From JAHDDY01 sp964549375 (lineage in GTDB: Bacteria > Pseudomonadota > Alphaproteobacteria > Rhodobacterales > Rhodobacteraceae), in assembly GCA_964549375.1 (NCBI GenBank), contig CAZJWF010000032.1:1-29341 (forward strand): a stretch of 29,341 nt of DNA, written 5' to 3'. This document shows, piece after piece, positions 15,743 through 24,071 of the stretch. The translations under genes and the position numbers were made by a program. Positions within the stretch are counted from its first letter, which is position 1, and the number at the start of each line of letters is the position of its first letter. A model generated the notes under the pieces. The model did not search any database and was not told the DNA's origin. It worked only from the letters and a program-made list of their open reading frames with translations.

Positions 15743-18148
15743 ATGTCGATAATCAGAGCGTTTTTGACTGCAGTAATACTGACCTTTGTGGGTATTGGTG
15801 TCGTCTATTCGCAGCAAGCCATTGAAAACTATGATACATTATTTGAGAATGAAGAGTCGGAAGGCCCTGATGAGGTTGGCATTTATGACAGCCTAAGCGC
15901 CGAAGACTACGAGCGCATCAGTAAAGACATCAGTGTGTTATCGGCCACTCAGTTCAGTCTGGCCCGGTTTCAGGGCGGGATACAGAACCTATTGGGCAAG
16001 GCTCCCCAACTGTTGCCGGACCTTGGTGGTTCGCTCGATGAAATGAGTCCGACTCGTAGCGGGTTCTATTTCTTGATCTTGACGCTCAAGATCGTTCTTT
16101 TCTTTCTGATCGGCTATGTGATCGAAACCCAGCTTTATGGACGACGGATCGCTGGGCCGTGGTTCGTCAAGCTGTTGGAAGACAAACCTCAGGGTATTGC
16201 TGAAAAGCTACCGATTCTGACGATACGGGCTGCGCTCGCACTGGTCGGGGTTGTGATCTCGCTTTTGGTGGCCGGATTACTGCTTGTTTCGATCCTTAAT
16301 CTCAGCGATGCGGCAACACAAAAGACGGTTTTGGTGGTGGTGCCAACGATCGCGATTGTCCGCCTATCCGCGATTTTGTGGCGCATGATTGTCGCGCCAT
16401 ATCTCAGCCAATACCGTTTGCCTGCACTGTCAGACCGGGACGCCAAGAAGCTATACAACTGGTTGTGGGTGACGGTAACGGTCTCACTTGTTTCGATTGC
16501 CTTTACGTACTGGCTGCGTGATTTGGGAGCGAATGAAGCGCCGCATGATCTCGTCACCCTCGTCGCGGCGATTGTCATCATGGTCATTAATGTTGCGATG
16601 ATTGTCGCGAATGCTCGGGCGATCAGCAAAGCGTTTCTCGGCGACCGCACTTGGGCATCGGCGACATGGCTGGCCAAGACCGGATCAACGTTTTGGGCAC
16701 CCGTCGCGATTCTCTATATCGTGCTGTCTTGGGCGTATCAGTCCTACAAGCTGGTTCTGGGCATTGAAATCGGTCAGCCGCCGATCATTGGTGCCTATTC
16801 TATTTTACTTGCCGTCATGTTCGCTTACGGCGCGGTGGCTTTCATTATCGCGCGGTTGTTTCAGCACCGCCGGAAACTGGTTCAGGCTCGTGCGCTGGCA
16901 CGTGCGAGGGATCGTGCCGAAGATCGTGAGGCGAGAGTGATGCCCCACGATGTTGTGCCACTAGCCGCAGGAGGAGAGGGAGATCCGATTTCCGACGATG
17001 ATGGTGACGACGAGGAAGGCGGACCAGCGGGTTCGGCGAGAGTTGCTTTGCAAGGTGCGGAAATACGATCTCAACTCCACGGTCTGAGGGACTTTGAAGA
17101 CCTCGCGAGACGTGTTGCTACGATTGTGGCAATCATCGCGGGTATTTACGCGATGGCGTCGATTTGGGACCTCGAATACTTGTTCGATGAGGGGCAGGTC
17201 TTTGATCGTGTCGAAGACATCGTCGATATCCTGCTGGTCGGTTATATCGCGTATCAAGGCGTTCGGATCTGGATTGATACGAAAATCGAAGAAGAAATCG
17301 GCGAAATGCCGGAGGAAGTCGAGCTGGGCGGTGATGGCGGCGGCGAAAGCTCGGTCAGTCGCCTCGCAACGCTCTTGCCATTGTTTCGGAACCTTCTGCT
17401 CTTTTTCATAATCGCAACCGTGATCCTGCTGGTGTTGTTGGAGGGCGGGATCAACGTGGCCCCGTTATTCGCGGGTGCTGGTGTTGTCGGTTTGGCCATT
17501 GGCTTCGGCGCGCAAGCTCTCATCCGGGATATTCTCTCCGGTGCCTTTTTCCTGATCGACGACGCTTTCCGGCGCGGGGAGTATATCGACGTTGGATCGG
17601 TGAAAGGGACCGTCGAGCGCATTTCAATTCGCTCGTTCCAACTACGCCACCATTTGGGGGCGCTCCATACGATCCCGTTTGGAGAAATTCAGCATCTCAC
17701 CAACTTCTCTCGCGATTGGGTAATGATGAAACTACCTTTGCGGGTCACATACGACACCGATGTTGAAAAGGTCCGCAAGCTGATCAAAAAGCTGGGGCAA
17801 GAATTGCTTAATCACCCCACCGAGGGTGAGAAGTTTATGCAGCCGCTCAAGTCGCAAGGCGTCTATCGGATGGAAGACTCGGCGATGATTATTCGGGTTA
17901 AGTTCATGACCCGTCCTGGCGACCAATGGACTACGCGAAAACTCGTCTACGGGAAAATCCGGGAACTCTTTGCCGAGAACGGCGTGAAGTTCGCGCACCG
18001 CGAAGTTACCGTGCGGTTAGGGGATCGCGAAGAGTTCGACCTGACAACGGAAGAACGCGAAGCAATTGGCGCAGCGGCACAGCAAGCAACTGTCGCGGCG
18101 GATGAGCGGCTCCAGCCTGTTCGCGCTGGCGGAATGGACGACCGGTAG
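15743..18148 (+). CDS. Large MscS-family mechanosensitive ion channel
   Basis: This is an inner-membrane channel that opens under membrane tension to release osmolytes. The 801-residue protein starts with a cleavable or anchoring hydrophobic segment (AVILTFVGIGVVYS). It then has an acidic periplasmic region (about 25-105) and many membrane helices between about 110 and 600. The pore helix and MscS core are clear: AGVVGLAIGFGAQALIRDI near residue 585, then FFLIDDAFRRGEYIDVG and VKGTVERISIRSFQLRHHLG. A cytoplasmic beta/alpha domain follows. It is much longer than MscS (286 residues) and closer to the YbiO-like large members. A highly acidic insert (GDPISDDDGDDEEGG, near 413) links two membrane blocks. 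The ATG at 15743 follows a modest GGTGAG. It is divergent from the glycan operon. Confidence 0.93.
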   Translation: MSIIRAFLTAVILTFVGIGVVYSQQAIENYDTLFENEESEGPDEVGIYDSLSAEDYERISKDISVLSATQFSLARFQGGIQNLLGKAPQLLPDLGGSLDEMSPTRSGFYFLILTLKIVLFFLIGYVIETQLYGRRIAGPWFVKLLEDKPQGIAEKLPILTIRAALALVGVVISLLVAGLLLVSILNLSDAATQKTVLVVVPTIAIVRLSAILWRMIVAPYLSQYRLPALSDRDAKKLYNWLWVTVTVSLVSIAFTYWLRDLGANEAPHDLVTLVAAIVIMVINVAMIVANARAISKAFLGDRTWASATWLAKTGSTFWAPVAILYIVLSWAYQSYKLVLGIEIGQPPIIGAYSILLAVMFAYGAVAFIIARLFQHRRKLVQARALARARDRAEDREARVMPHDVVPLAAGGEGDPISDDDGDDEEGGPAGSARVALQGAEIRSQLHGLRDFEDLARRVATIVAIIAGIYAMASIWDLEYLFDEGQVFDRVEDIVDILLVGYIAYQGVRIWIDTKIEEEIGEMPEEVELGGDGGGESSVSRLATLLPLFRNLLLFFIIATVILLVLLEGGINVAPLFAGAGVVGLAIGFGAQALIRDILSGAFFLIDDAFRRGEYIDVGSVKGTVERISIRSFQLRHHLGALHTIPFGEIQHLTNFSRDWVMMKLPLRVTYDTDVEKVRKLIKKLGQELLNHPTEGEKFMQPLKSQGVYRMEDSAMIIRVKFMTRPGDQWTTRKLVYGKIRELFAENGVKFAHREVTVRLGDREEFDLTTEEREAIGAAAQQATVAADERLQPVRAGGMDDR

Positions 18149-18217
18149 GGCGCAGGTTCCTTCTTACGGGTCTTGGTCTATTCTGCGTAACTTGCTTTGC
18201 AGGCGCCGAGTTTGCAC

Positions 18218-18249
18218 AAAAAAAGCCGTCCACAAATGCGGACGGCTTT
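18218..18249. terminator. Bidirectional intrinsic terminator
   Basis: GCCGTCC (18225-18231) pairs with GGACGGC (18240-18246) around an 8-base loop, extended by AAA/TTT. Reading the minus strand, the stem is followed by seven T's, a strong intrinsic terminator for the cytochrome P460-like gene ending at 18277. On the plus strand only three T's follow, so it may also stop transcripts from the channel gene, less efficiently. Confidence 0.85.
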
Positions 18250-18276
18250 CAAATTATAGATCTTTAGATTGCCAGC

Positions 18277-18894
18277 TTAGCGGCGGCGTGTTTCTTCAAC
18301 TGGGAAGCCTAGGAAATCTGTGTCTTCGAAGCCGGAGTGGCAGTCGTGACACGCTCTAAATACGTTGATTGCTTGTGGCTTACCGTTAGCGTTAACCATC
18401 GTGTAGAACCAATCGCCCGTTTTTGGCGACGTTCCGGCAGCAACTTTTTCCATGATGAAAAGTGGACCGGGCTTGGCTTTACCTTTTTTGCTGATCGTGA
18501 ACGACTCTTTCGCGATAACCGTACCGGCTGGCATTTTAACGCCTTCAGCATATTGCTGGTAAGCAGATTGGCCAATCGGGTTCACATAAGTGAAGAGGAA
18601 GCGATTGCTGTGAACGCCTGGATTGGCAGGCAGCGTGCTAGCAGCTGTCCACGTGCGGAACTGACCGACATGCGCGGGATTGACCCACTTTTTGTCACCG
18701 GTGTTGTAGCCATCGAACATTTTTCTTTCGAGGCAAAGATAGACGTCGTGCGCCTCGCGATAGCTGACTTCATCGGCTGACTTGCCAATGCCGCAGTTTG
18801 CGTCAAGCGCATGAGCAGGTGTGGAGACACCCGTGGCTGCGAAAGCACCCGTAATTGCGACAGCCAGTGCCGATGCGATTCCTGCTAATTTCAT
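18277..18894 (-). CDS. Secreted cytochrome P460-like c-type haem protein
   Basis: The 205-residue protein has a signal peptide (about 1-29, ending THPAHA-like STPAHA) and a C-terminal haem-attachment motif CHDCH (Cys182, Cys185, His186), so it should be a periplasmic monohaem c-type protein. The arrangement (a beta-rich domain with FLFTYVNP and GPLFIMEKV segments, then a late CxxCH close to the C-terminus) matches the cytochrome P460 / cytochrome c'-beta family. Those proteins handle hydroxylamine or nitric oxide, sometimes with a Lys-haem cross-link. Whether the cross-linking lysine exists here cannot be judged without alignment. AGGAGG lies 6 bases before the ATG. It stands alone, with its own leader and terminator, facing away from the other haem- or nitrogen-related functions that might have defined its role. 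Confidence 0.82.
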   Translation of the reverse strand: MKLAGIASALAVAITGAFAATGVSTPAHALDANCGIGKSADEVSYREAHDVYLCLERKMFDGYNTGDKKWVNPAHVGQFRTWTAASTLPANPGVHSNRFLFTYVNPIGQSAYQQYAEGVKMPAGTVIAKESFTISKKGKAKPGPLFIMEKVAAGTSPKTGDWFYTMVNANGKPQAINVFRACHDCHSGFEDTDFLGFPVEETRRR

Positions 18895-19232
18895 GAATTC
18901 CTCCTAGTGGACAAAAAGCGACCGTTCGCTTTCTCTGGTACAAACTACGGGAAAGCAAGGTCGAATCAAGCCTTCGTGACCATGATTTTCAACATCTGGG
19001 AAAATGTCTCAAAAGTGTGACAGCATTTTCTGGATGATTTTATATACAAACGAGTTGCGGAGGGAAATTGCACAAGTTTTTGATTTTTGGGAGTTCCGGA
19101 AAACAGCGTTTGTCGCGGAAAATATGGATCGCCATCTAAAAATTTGGCTGGTTTGGTCCACATGCTGAGGCGTCCCAAACCTGCCTTCGTAAATGGTCTC
19201 GTGTCGAGAAAATCGCTGGAAATTCCTCGATA
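18895..19232. other. Intergenic region with P460 leader, no convincing gene
   Basis: These 338 bases separate two minus-strand genes. They hold the P460 ribosome site, a hairpin with a short T run at 18915-18932, and an AT-rich stretch reading TTTGTATATAAAAT on the minus strand (about 19038-19051) that could serve as a -10 element, though no good -35 is seen. A 70-codon minus-strand frame (18966-19178) has no ribosome site or recognisable protein character and is not called. Confidence 0.5.
18915..18932 (-). promoter_or_regulatory. Terminator-like hairpin in the P460 leader
   Basis: On the minus strand AAAGCGA-ACGG-TCGCTTT forms a perfect 7-bp stem with a tetraloop, followed by two further T's and a G. 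It ends 20 bases before the P460 start codon. It looks like a small attenuator or an operator repeat; the sequence alone does not decide which. Confidence 0.45.
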
Positions 19233-19242
19233 TTATTCGAGG
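19225..19242 (-). terminator. Possible terminator overlapping the PCu(A)C-like stop codon
   Basis: CCTCGA (19225-19230) pairs perfectly with TCGAGG (19237-19242) around a 6-base loop that contains the stop codon of the copper-chaperone-like gene. On the minus strand it is followed by AATTTCC, a poor T tract. A weak 3'-end structure is plausible. Confidence 0.4.
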
Positions 19243-19706
19243 ACAGATACCGAAACTTCCACTTTCAACTCACCAGTTTCGGCGAAATTCAGAATCAATG
19301 GGATCGTTTCGCCGTTCTTAATTGGCTCTTTGAGATCTGACAGAACGACGTGATAGCCGTCTTGATCCATCATAACAGCGTTGTTTCCGGGCGTTTCGAT
19401 CTCTTCGAGTTTGTTGGTCTTACGATCTTTTCCCCTACCTTCGTACTCGGCCAGATCCGCTTTTTCTGCGGCTTCTGAGCTGACAGAGGTAATGACGTCG
19501 TCGGCTTTCGCTCCGTTGTGAATCGTCATGAAGACGACGATCTCATCTTTTTCGAATGCGACTCCGTAAGGGGCTTCAATCACGATGTCGCCCTGCATGG
19601 CGGCGACGGAGTCTTGTGAAAAGACGAGTTCGGGCTGCTCCTCGGCAAAAGCGGGGGCCGCCACGAGGCTCGCTACGGCAAAGGCCAGCGGTTTCGTGAA
19701 TTTCAT
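19233..19706 (-). CDS. Periplasmic PCu(A)C-like (copper chaperone fold) protein, copper ligands degenerate
   Basis: The 157-residue product has a signal peptide (MKFTKPLAFAVASLVAAPAFA, cut near residue 21). Its body matches the PCu(A)C family: an FMTIHNGAKADDVITSVSSE strand region, then DGYHVVLSDLKEPIKNGETI and a final LKVEVSV strand. Family members carry Cu(I) to cytochrome oxidase using a conserved H(M)-x10-M-x21-H-x-M set. Here the segment normally containing His-x-Met reads ADLAEYEGRG, and the later HxM is HVV, so most ligands are missing. The fold assignment is good; copper delivery is doubtful. The ATG follows AGGAG at 7 bases. It is divergent from the ABC-F gene. Confidence 0.78.
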   Translation of the reverse strand: MKFTKPLAFAVASLVAAPAFAEEQPELVFSQDSVAAMQGDIVIEAPYGVAFEKDEIVVFMTIHNGAKADDVITSVSSEAAEKADLAEYEGRGKDRKTNKLEEIETPGNNAVMMDQDGYHVVLSDLKEPIKNGETIPLILNFAETGELKVEVSVSVLE

Positions 19707-19746
19707 GTCTCGCTCCTGTTGCGTTCATTGCGCTATTCAGCGCGCT

Positions 19747-19776
19747 TGTATATCGGGTGTCTCGCAGTTTTCGCAA
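19747..19776 (-). promoter_or_regulatory. Candidate sigma-70-type promoter for the PCu(A)C-like gene
   Basis: On the minus strand TTGCGA (19776-19771) and TATACA (19752-19747) are separated by 18 bases, placing the -10 about 41 bases before the start codon. Matches to consensus are moderate. The 108-base divergent gap must also hold the promoter of the ABC-F gene. Confidence 0.4.
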
Positions 19777-19814
19777 GATTTGCGCCGGATTCCATCCAGA
19801 AATGAGGTCATTAC

Positions 19815-21641
19815 ATGGCGCGTCCGCCGATTTTATCGCTTTCAGGGGTGTCTCTCACCTTTGGCGGGAATCCTTTGTTCTCGGATATTTCGGTCGCCAT
19901 CGAGCAAACCGAGCGGCTTTGCCTCGTCGGGCGGAACGGATCGGGGAAATCGACACTCCTTAAAATCGCTGCTGGAATCGTCCAGCACGACCACGGTGAG
20001 CGATTTGTTCAGCCAGGCGGGAAGATCGCATATCTGCCGCAAGACCCTGATTTATCCGGGTTTGAGACGGTTCTGGACTATGCCGCCGCTGATGTAGATG
20101 AAGATGAGGTCTACAAGGCGCAGATCGCCCTCGACGGCTTACGGCTAGACGGATCAGTCAACGCTGAATCGGCGTCGGGAGGCGAGAAGCGGCGGGCTGC
20201 TCTGGCGCGTCTGATGGCTTCTGAGCCAGATTTGATGCTGTTGGACGAACCGACCAACCACCTTGATGTCACGGCGATTGAGTGGCTGGAGCAAGAATTG
20301 CTGAACAGCCGAACAGGGTACGTTGTCATCTCGCACGACCGAGCATTTCTTAATCGAGTCACGAAAGGTACGCTCTGGCTGGATCGCGGCGTCATGCGGC
20401 GCAGCAACGAGGGTTTTGGCAAGTTTGAGGCCTGGCAGGAAAAAACCTTCGAAGAGGAAGACGCTGAACAACATAAACTGGGCCGTAAGATCAAACGCGA
20501 GGAACATTGGATCATTCACGGCGTCTCAGGTCGCCGTAAACGGAACGTCCGCCGTGTTGCGGAACTCGCTGATTTACGTGAGGCGAAGCGCACCCATGTT
20601 CAGCGCGCCGGTGCAGCAGCGATGGTGCTTGAATCCGGCAAAAGCTCAGGCAAGCTGGTGATCGAGGCCAAAGAGATTGCAAAATCGTTCAGCGAGCGCA
20701 CGCTCTTGTCCGACTTTTCAACCAAGATTATGCGGGGCGACCGGATTGCGTTCGTGGGGCCAAATGGAGTCGGCAAAACCACGCTGCTCAAGATGTTGAT
20801 GAAACAGCTTGAACCGGATGTCGGCTCCGTTCGTCACGGGGCGAATATCGAGGTTGCCGTACTGGATCAAACTCGCGACGTGCCAGAGCACTTGTCGTTA
20901 TGGGAAGCGATGACCGAGGATAAGCTGCTCGGTGTCAAAGGATCGAATGATCAGATTATGGTTCGGGGCAGGCCGAAACATGTTGTCGGATATCTGAAAG
21001 AATTCCTCTTTGATGAGCGTCAAGCGCGCGGGCCCGTATCGGCATTGTCAGGGGGCGAGCGGGCGCGGCTGTTGCTAGCCAAGATCATGGCGCGGGAGAG
21101 CAATCTTCTTGTGCTCGATGAACCGACAAATGATCTCGATCTTGAAACTCTCGATTTGTTGCAAGAGCTTCTGTCGGACTATGACGGCACTTTGCTGCTC
21201 GTCAGCCACGACCGGGATTTCATCGACCGTATTGCGACCTCGACCATCGCGATGGAAGGCAATGGTCAGGCGATCGAATATGCGGGTGGGTGGTCGGACT
21301 ATCGTGCATTGCGAGGCGAAGTTGCGGACCAACGCGAGGTTCGCAAAACGACCGACACCAAAGGCGTACCTCCCACGCCGATAGAAAAGCCAAAACCCAG
21401 CACCGCAAAGATGTCGTTCAAACAAGCGCACCGGCTAGAAAAACTCCCTGCCGAAATCGCGATGCTAGAAGCTGAGATCGCCAAACTGGAAGAGCTGCTC
21501 GCGGACCCGGAGCTGTTCGCCAAGGATAACGCCAAATTCGTGAAGGCCGGAAAAGCGCTTTCGGCGCGGCAGGAGATTTTGGCCAAATCCGAAGAAGAAT
21601 GGCTTGAACTCGAAGCCCTGCGCGAAGAGATGGGCGGGTGA
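19815..21641 (+). CDS. uup: ABC-F family ATPase, Uup-like
   Basis: This is a soluble twin-ATPase of the ABC-F group; relatives act on ribosomes or on branched DNA intermediates rather than in transport. The 608 residues contain Walker A GRNGSGKST (39-47), signature SGGEKRRAALARLM and Walker B LMLLDEPTNHLD. An Arg/Lys-rich linker follows (about residues 200-270, EEHWIIHGVSGRRKRNVRR). The second domain has Walker A GPNGVGKTT, signature LSGGERARLLLAKIM and Walker B LLVLDEPTNDLD. A Glu/Leu-rich coiled coil closes the protein (about 535-605), as in Uup. ATG 19815 is preceded by GAGG at 7 bases. The next gene starts one base after its stop, suggesting co-transcription. Confidence 0.93.
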   Translation: MARPPILSLSGVSLTFGGNPLFSDISVAIEQTERLCLVGRNGSGKSTLLKIAAGIVQHDHGERFVQPGGKIAYLPQDPDLSGFETVLDYAAADVDEDEVYKAQIALDGLRLDGSVNAESASGGEKRRAALARLMASEPDLMLLDEPTNHLDVTAIEWLEQELLNSRTGYVVISHDRAFLNRVTKGTLWLDRGVMRRSNEGFGKFEAWQEKTFEEEDAEQHKLGRKIKREEHWIIHGVSGRRKRNVRRVAELADLREAKRTHVQRAGAAAMVLESGKSSGKLVIEAKEIAKSFSERTLLSDFSTKIMRGDRIAFVGPNGVGKTTLLKMLMKQLEPDVGSVRHGANIEVAVLDQTRDVPEHLSLWEAMTEDKLLGVKGSNDQIMVRGRPKHVVGYLKEFLFDERQARGPVSALSGGERARLLLAKIMARESNLLVLDEPTNDLDLETLDLLQELLSDYDGTLLLVSHDRDFIDRIATSTIAMEGNGQAIEYAGGWSDYRALRGEVADQREVRKTTDTKGVPPTPIEKPKPSTAKMSFKQAHRLEKLPAEIAMLEAEIAKLEELLADPELFAKDNAKFVKAGKALSARQEILAKSEEEWLELEALREEMGG

Positions 21642-21642
21642 T

Positions 21643-22089
21643 GTGAACAAATACCAACGGTTCTTCTTCATCGTCGCACTGATTGGTGCATTGATCTACT
21701 ACGTTGCTGGGGTTGTTTTGATGACCCCGCCACTGCACGCGACGCTGTTCGGTAAAGAGGCGGTCGTCGTGACGGCCTCAACCGTCGAGCTGCGCGAAAA
21801 CAGACCTAGGGCTTTGGTGGTGGTTGATGTCCGCGATGAAAGTGGACAAATCAGCTCGTTGCGTGGCTTGCGCTGGAACTACAAGGACGCTGCATACGAT
21901 ATGGCTGGAGGTGGCGGCCTCGACGTGGGCAAGAAGATTGAGGTTTTTCGCTACCGTGGCCAACTCTGGATCGGCATCCATAGCCTCCGCGACATGATTT
22001 TACTGTTCGTCAGCGGCTTTGGTGCGTTTCTAAGTCTCTTCGGACTTTGGATGGTCTGGAAGGTTAGGCACGCTGAGGTTACGGATTAA
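21643..22089 (+). CDS. Small membrane protein of unknown function
   Basis: This 148-residue protein is not recognised with certainty. It has an N-terminal membrane helix (about 5-30, FFFIVALIGALIYYVAGVVL) and a soluble extracytoplasmic middle of about 80 residues (ALVVVDVRDESGQISS, then a Gly-rich turn MAGGGGLDVGKKIEVFRY). A second helix follows near 120-142, with a short basic tail. The architecture resembles DUF3592-type proteins, but that match is only by impression. The chosen start is GTG at 21643, placed right after the ABC-F stop and just before the hydrophobic segment. An ATG at 21604 inside uup would add 13 hydrophilic residues. A hairpin with a short T run follows the gene. Confidence 0.65.
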   Translation: MNKYQRFFFIVALIGALIYYVAGVVLMTPPLHATLFGKEAVVVTASTVELRENRPRALVVVDVRDESGQISSLRGLRWNYKDAAYDMAGGGGLDVGKKIEVFRYRGQLWIGIHSLRDMILLFVSGFGAFLSLFGLWMVWKVRHAEVTD

Positions 22090-22113
22090 ACTCACCCCCT
22101 ATTGAAGCCCGCC

Positions 22114-22144
22114 CGTTTTCCCGTAAAAGCAGGGGAAACGCTTT
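22114..22144 (+). terminator. Intrinsic terminator or attenuator ahead of ilvD
   Basis: CGTTTTCCC (22114-22122) pairs with GGGGAAACG (22132-22140) over 9 bp with one G-U pair, followed by CTTTT. It probably ends the uup/membrane-protein transcript. It lies just 19 bases before the ilvD start, so it could also act as an attenuator for ilvD. No leader peptide rich in branched-chain amino-acid codons is visible. Confidence 0.6.
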
Positions 22145-22159
22145 TATGAGGAACGCGCT

Positions 22160-23899
22160 ATGGACGGCTCAACACCAACCCGCTTCGACAAATCCAACCT
22201 GCCCAGCCGCCATGTGACCGAGGGGCCATCGCGCGCGCCGCACCGCTCGTTCCTCTATGCGATGGGCCTGACGGATGAGGAGATTCACCGCCCATTCGTC
22301 GGAGTTGCGACCTGCTGGAACGAAGCCGCACCATGCAACATGGCACTTAATCGTCAGGCACAATCGGTCAAACTGGGCGTAAAAGAAGCCCACGGCACCC
22401 CGCGCGAGTTCACGACGATTACCGTCACGGATGGGATTGCGATGGGCCATGAAGGAATGCGGTCCTCGCTCGCCTCGCGGGAGGCGATTGCCGACACAGT
22501 CGAGCTGACGATGCGTGGCCATGCCTATGACGCGATTGTTGGCCTCGCAGGGTGTGATAAGTCGCTGCCGGGGATGATGATGGCCATGGTGCGCCTCAAC
22601 ACACCGAGCGTTTTTGTTTACGGCGGGTCCATCCTGCCAGGCCGGTTCGAGGGCCGCGACGTGACCGTCCAAGACGTGTTCGAAGCGGTGGGCCAGCATC
22701 AGGCGGGCAACCTCTCGACCTGCGATCTGGAAAAACTCGAAGCCGTAGCCTGTCCGAGCGCGGGGGCGTGTGGGGGCCAGTTCACGGCCAACACGATGGC
22801 TTGTGTTTCAGAGGCGATTGGTCTCGCGCTGCCATACTCTTCGGGTGCGCCTGCGGTTTATGAAAGCCGCGATGCGTATGGCGTGGGGGCAGGGCAAGCC
22901 GTTATGAACCTGCTCGCCGAAGGTATTCGCGCGCGGGATATTGTCACGCGCAAATCGCTGGAAAATGCGGCGCGTATCGTGGCGTGTACGGGCGGTTCGA
23001 CCAATGCCGGTCTGCACTTGCCCGCCATCGCGCACGAGGCCGGGATTAAGTTCGATCTGATGGATGTCGTCGAAATCTTCAAATCCACACCGTACTTCGT
23101 CGATCTGAAACCGGGCGGCAAGTACGTCGCGAAAGACCTCTTTGAAAACGGCGGCGTCCCGGTCGTCATGAAACAACTTCTCAAAGCAGGTCTGCTCCAC
23201 GGCGATTGTATCACCGTGACCGGCAAGACGATGGCGGAAAATTTGGAGGACGTGCCTGACCCGGATGGTGTCGTGGTCTATCCGATTGAAACGCCGATCA
23301 CCGATACCGGCGGCGTGGTTGGCCTGCAAGGTAATCTTGCCCCGGAAGGCGCCATCGTGAAAGTCGCGGGCATGTCCGAGGAAGAACAAGTCTTTTCTGG
23401 CCCCGCCCGTGTCTTTGAATGCGAAGAAGATGCCTTCGAGGCGGTCAAAGCCCGCACCTACAAAGAGGGTGAGGTTCTTGTTATCCGTAACGAAGGCCCA
23501 AGGGGTGGGCCGGGGATGCGCGAAATGCTCTCGACCACAGCCGCGCTGTCGGGGCAGGGCATGGGCAAGAAAGTCGCGCTCATCACCGATGGCCGCTTTT
23601 CGGGCGCAACGCGCGGGTTCTGTGTGGGGCATGTTGGTCCAGAAGCCGCCGCCGGTGGTCCGATTGCCCTCGTGCAAGATGGCGATGTGATAACGATCAA
23701 CGCGATCACGGGTGAGATGACTGTCGATATTTCAGACGAAGATATGGCCGCGCGCAAGGCCGCATGGAAAGGCCCTCGCGAAACCATCTATGCCTCCGGT
23801 GCGCTCTGGAAATACGCGCAGCTTGTCGGCTCGACCATCAATGGAGCGGTAACGCATCCGGGCGGCGCGAACGAGAAGCACATGTATTCGGAACTTTGA
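22160..23899 (+). CDS. ilvD: Dihydroxy-acid dehydratase
   Basis: This cytosolic iron-sulphur enzyme converts 2,3-dihydroxy-isovalerate and -methylvalerate to the keto acids for valine, leucine and isoleucine (and coenzyme A) synthesis. The 579-residue product shows the cluster and active-site signatures GCDKSLPGMMMAM near residue 133, CPSAGACGGQFTANTMA near 200, and ACTGGSTNAGLHLPAIAHEA near 276. GPRGGPGMREML and DGRFSGATRGFCVGHVGPEA lie toward the C-terminus. Length fits the shorter IlvD group. The ATG at 22160 has GAGGAA 6-7 bases upstream. It appears monocistronic, bounded by hairpins on both sides. Confidence 0.97.
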   Translation: MDGSTPTRFDKSNLPSRHVTEGPSRAPHRSFLYAMGLTDEEIHRPFVGVATCWNEAAPCNMALNRQAQSVKLGVKEAHGTPREFTTITVTDGIAMGHEGMRSSLASREAIADTVELTMRGHAYDAIVGLAGCDKSLPGMMMAMVRLNTPSVFVYGGSILPGRFEGRDVTVQDVFEAVGQHQAGNLSTCDLEKLEAVACPSAGACGGQFTANTMACVSEAIGLALPYSSGAPAVYESRDAYGVGAGQAVMNLLAEGIRARDIVTRKSLENAARIVACTGGSTNAGLHLPAIAHEAGIKFDLMDVVEIFKSTPYFVDLKPGGKYVAKDLFENGGVPVVMKQLLKAGLLHGDCITVTGKTMAENLEDVPDPDGVVVYPIETPITDTGGVVGLQGNLAPEGAIVKVAGMSEEEQVFSGPARVFECEEDAFEAVKARTYKEGEVLVIRNEGPRGGPGMREMLSTTAALSGQGMGKKVALITDGRFSGATRGFCVGHVGPEAAAGGPIALVQDGDVITINAITGEMTVDISDEDMAARKAAWKGPRETIYASGALWKYAQLVGSTINGAVTHPGGANEKHMYSEL

Positions 23900-23913
23900 A
23901 AGCTTTCCGGCTG

Positions 23914-23943
23914 CTAGGCCGTATCTTCAAGGGTGTGGCCTAG
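23914..23943 (+). terminator. Hairpin downstream of ilvD
   Basis: CTAGGCC (23914-23920) is perfectly complementary to GGCCTAG (23937-23943) across a 16-base loop, starting 15 bases after the ilvD stop. The tail CCTTTG has only a short T run. It is probably the ilvD 3' end, though the loop is long for an intrinsic terminator. Confidence 0.5.
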
Positions 23944-24071
23944 CCTTTGAATTCCTAATGGGACTTTCTTGAGTTTTTTGCGAATCTTCTCGTTGTGACT
24001 GTTTCTGAAGTGTTTTGAAAGCCGTGCTTTCAATGTGACTCTGATCGTGCGGCCAATATATAGTTCGTGAA

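Noticed and set aside
18966..19178. 70-codon minus-strand frame in the gap before the P460-like gene
   Set aside because: No Shine-Dalgarno, no hydrophobic or domain pattern, and it occupies the likely promoter region.
22808..23677. 289-codon minus-strand frame opposite ilvD
   Set aside because: IlvD signatures run continuously on the plus strand; the antisense frame has no family character.
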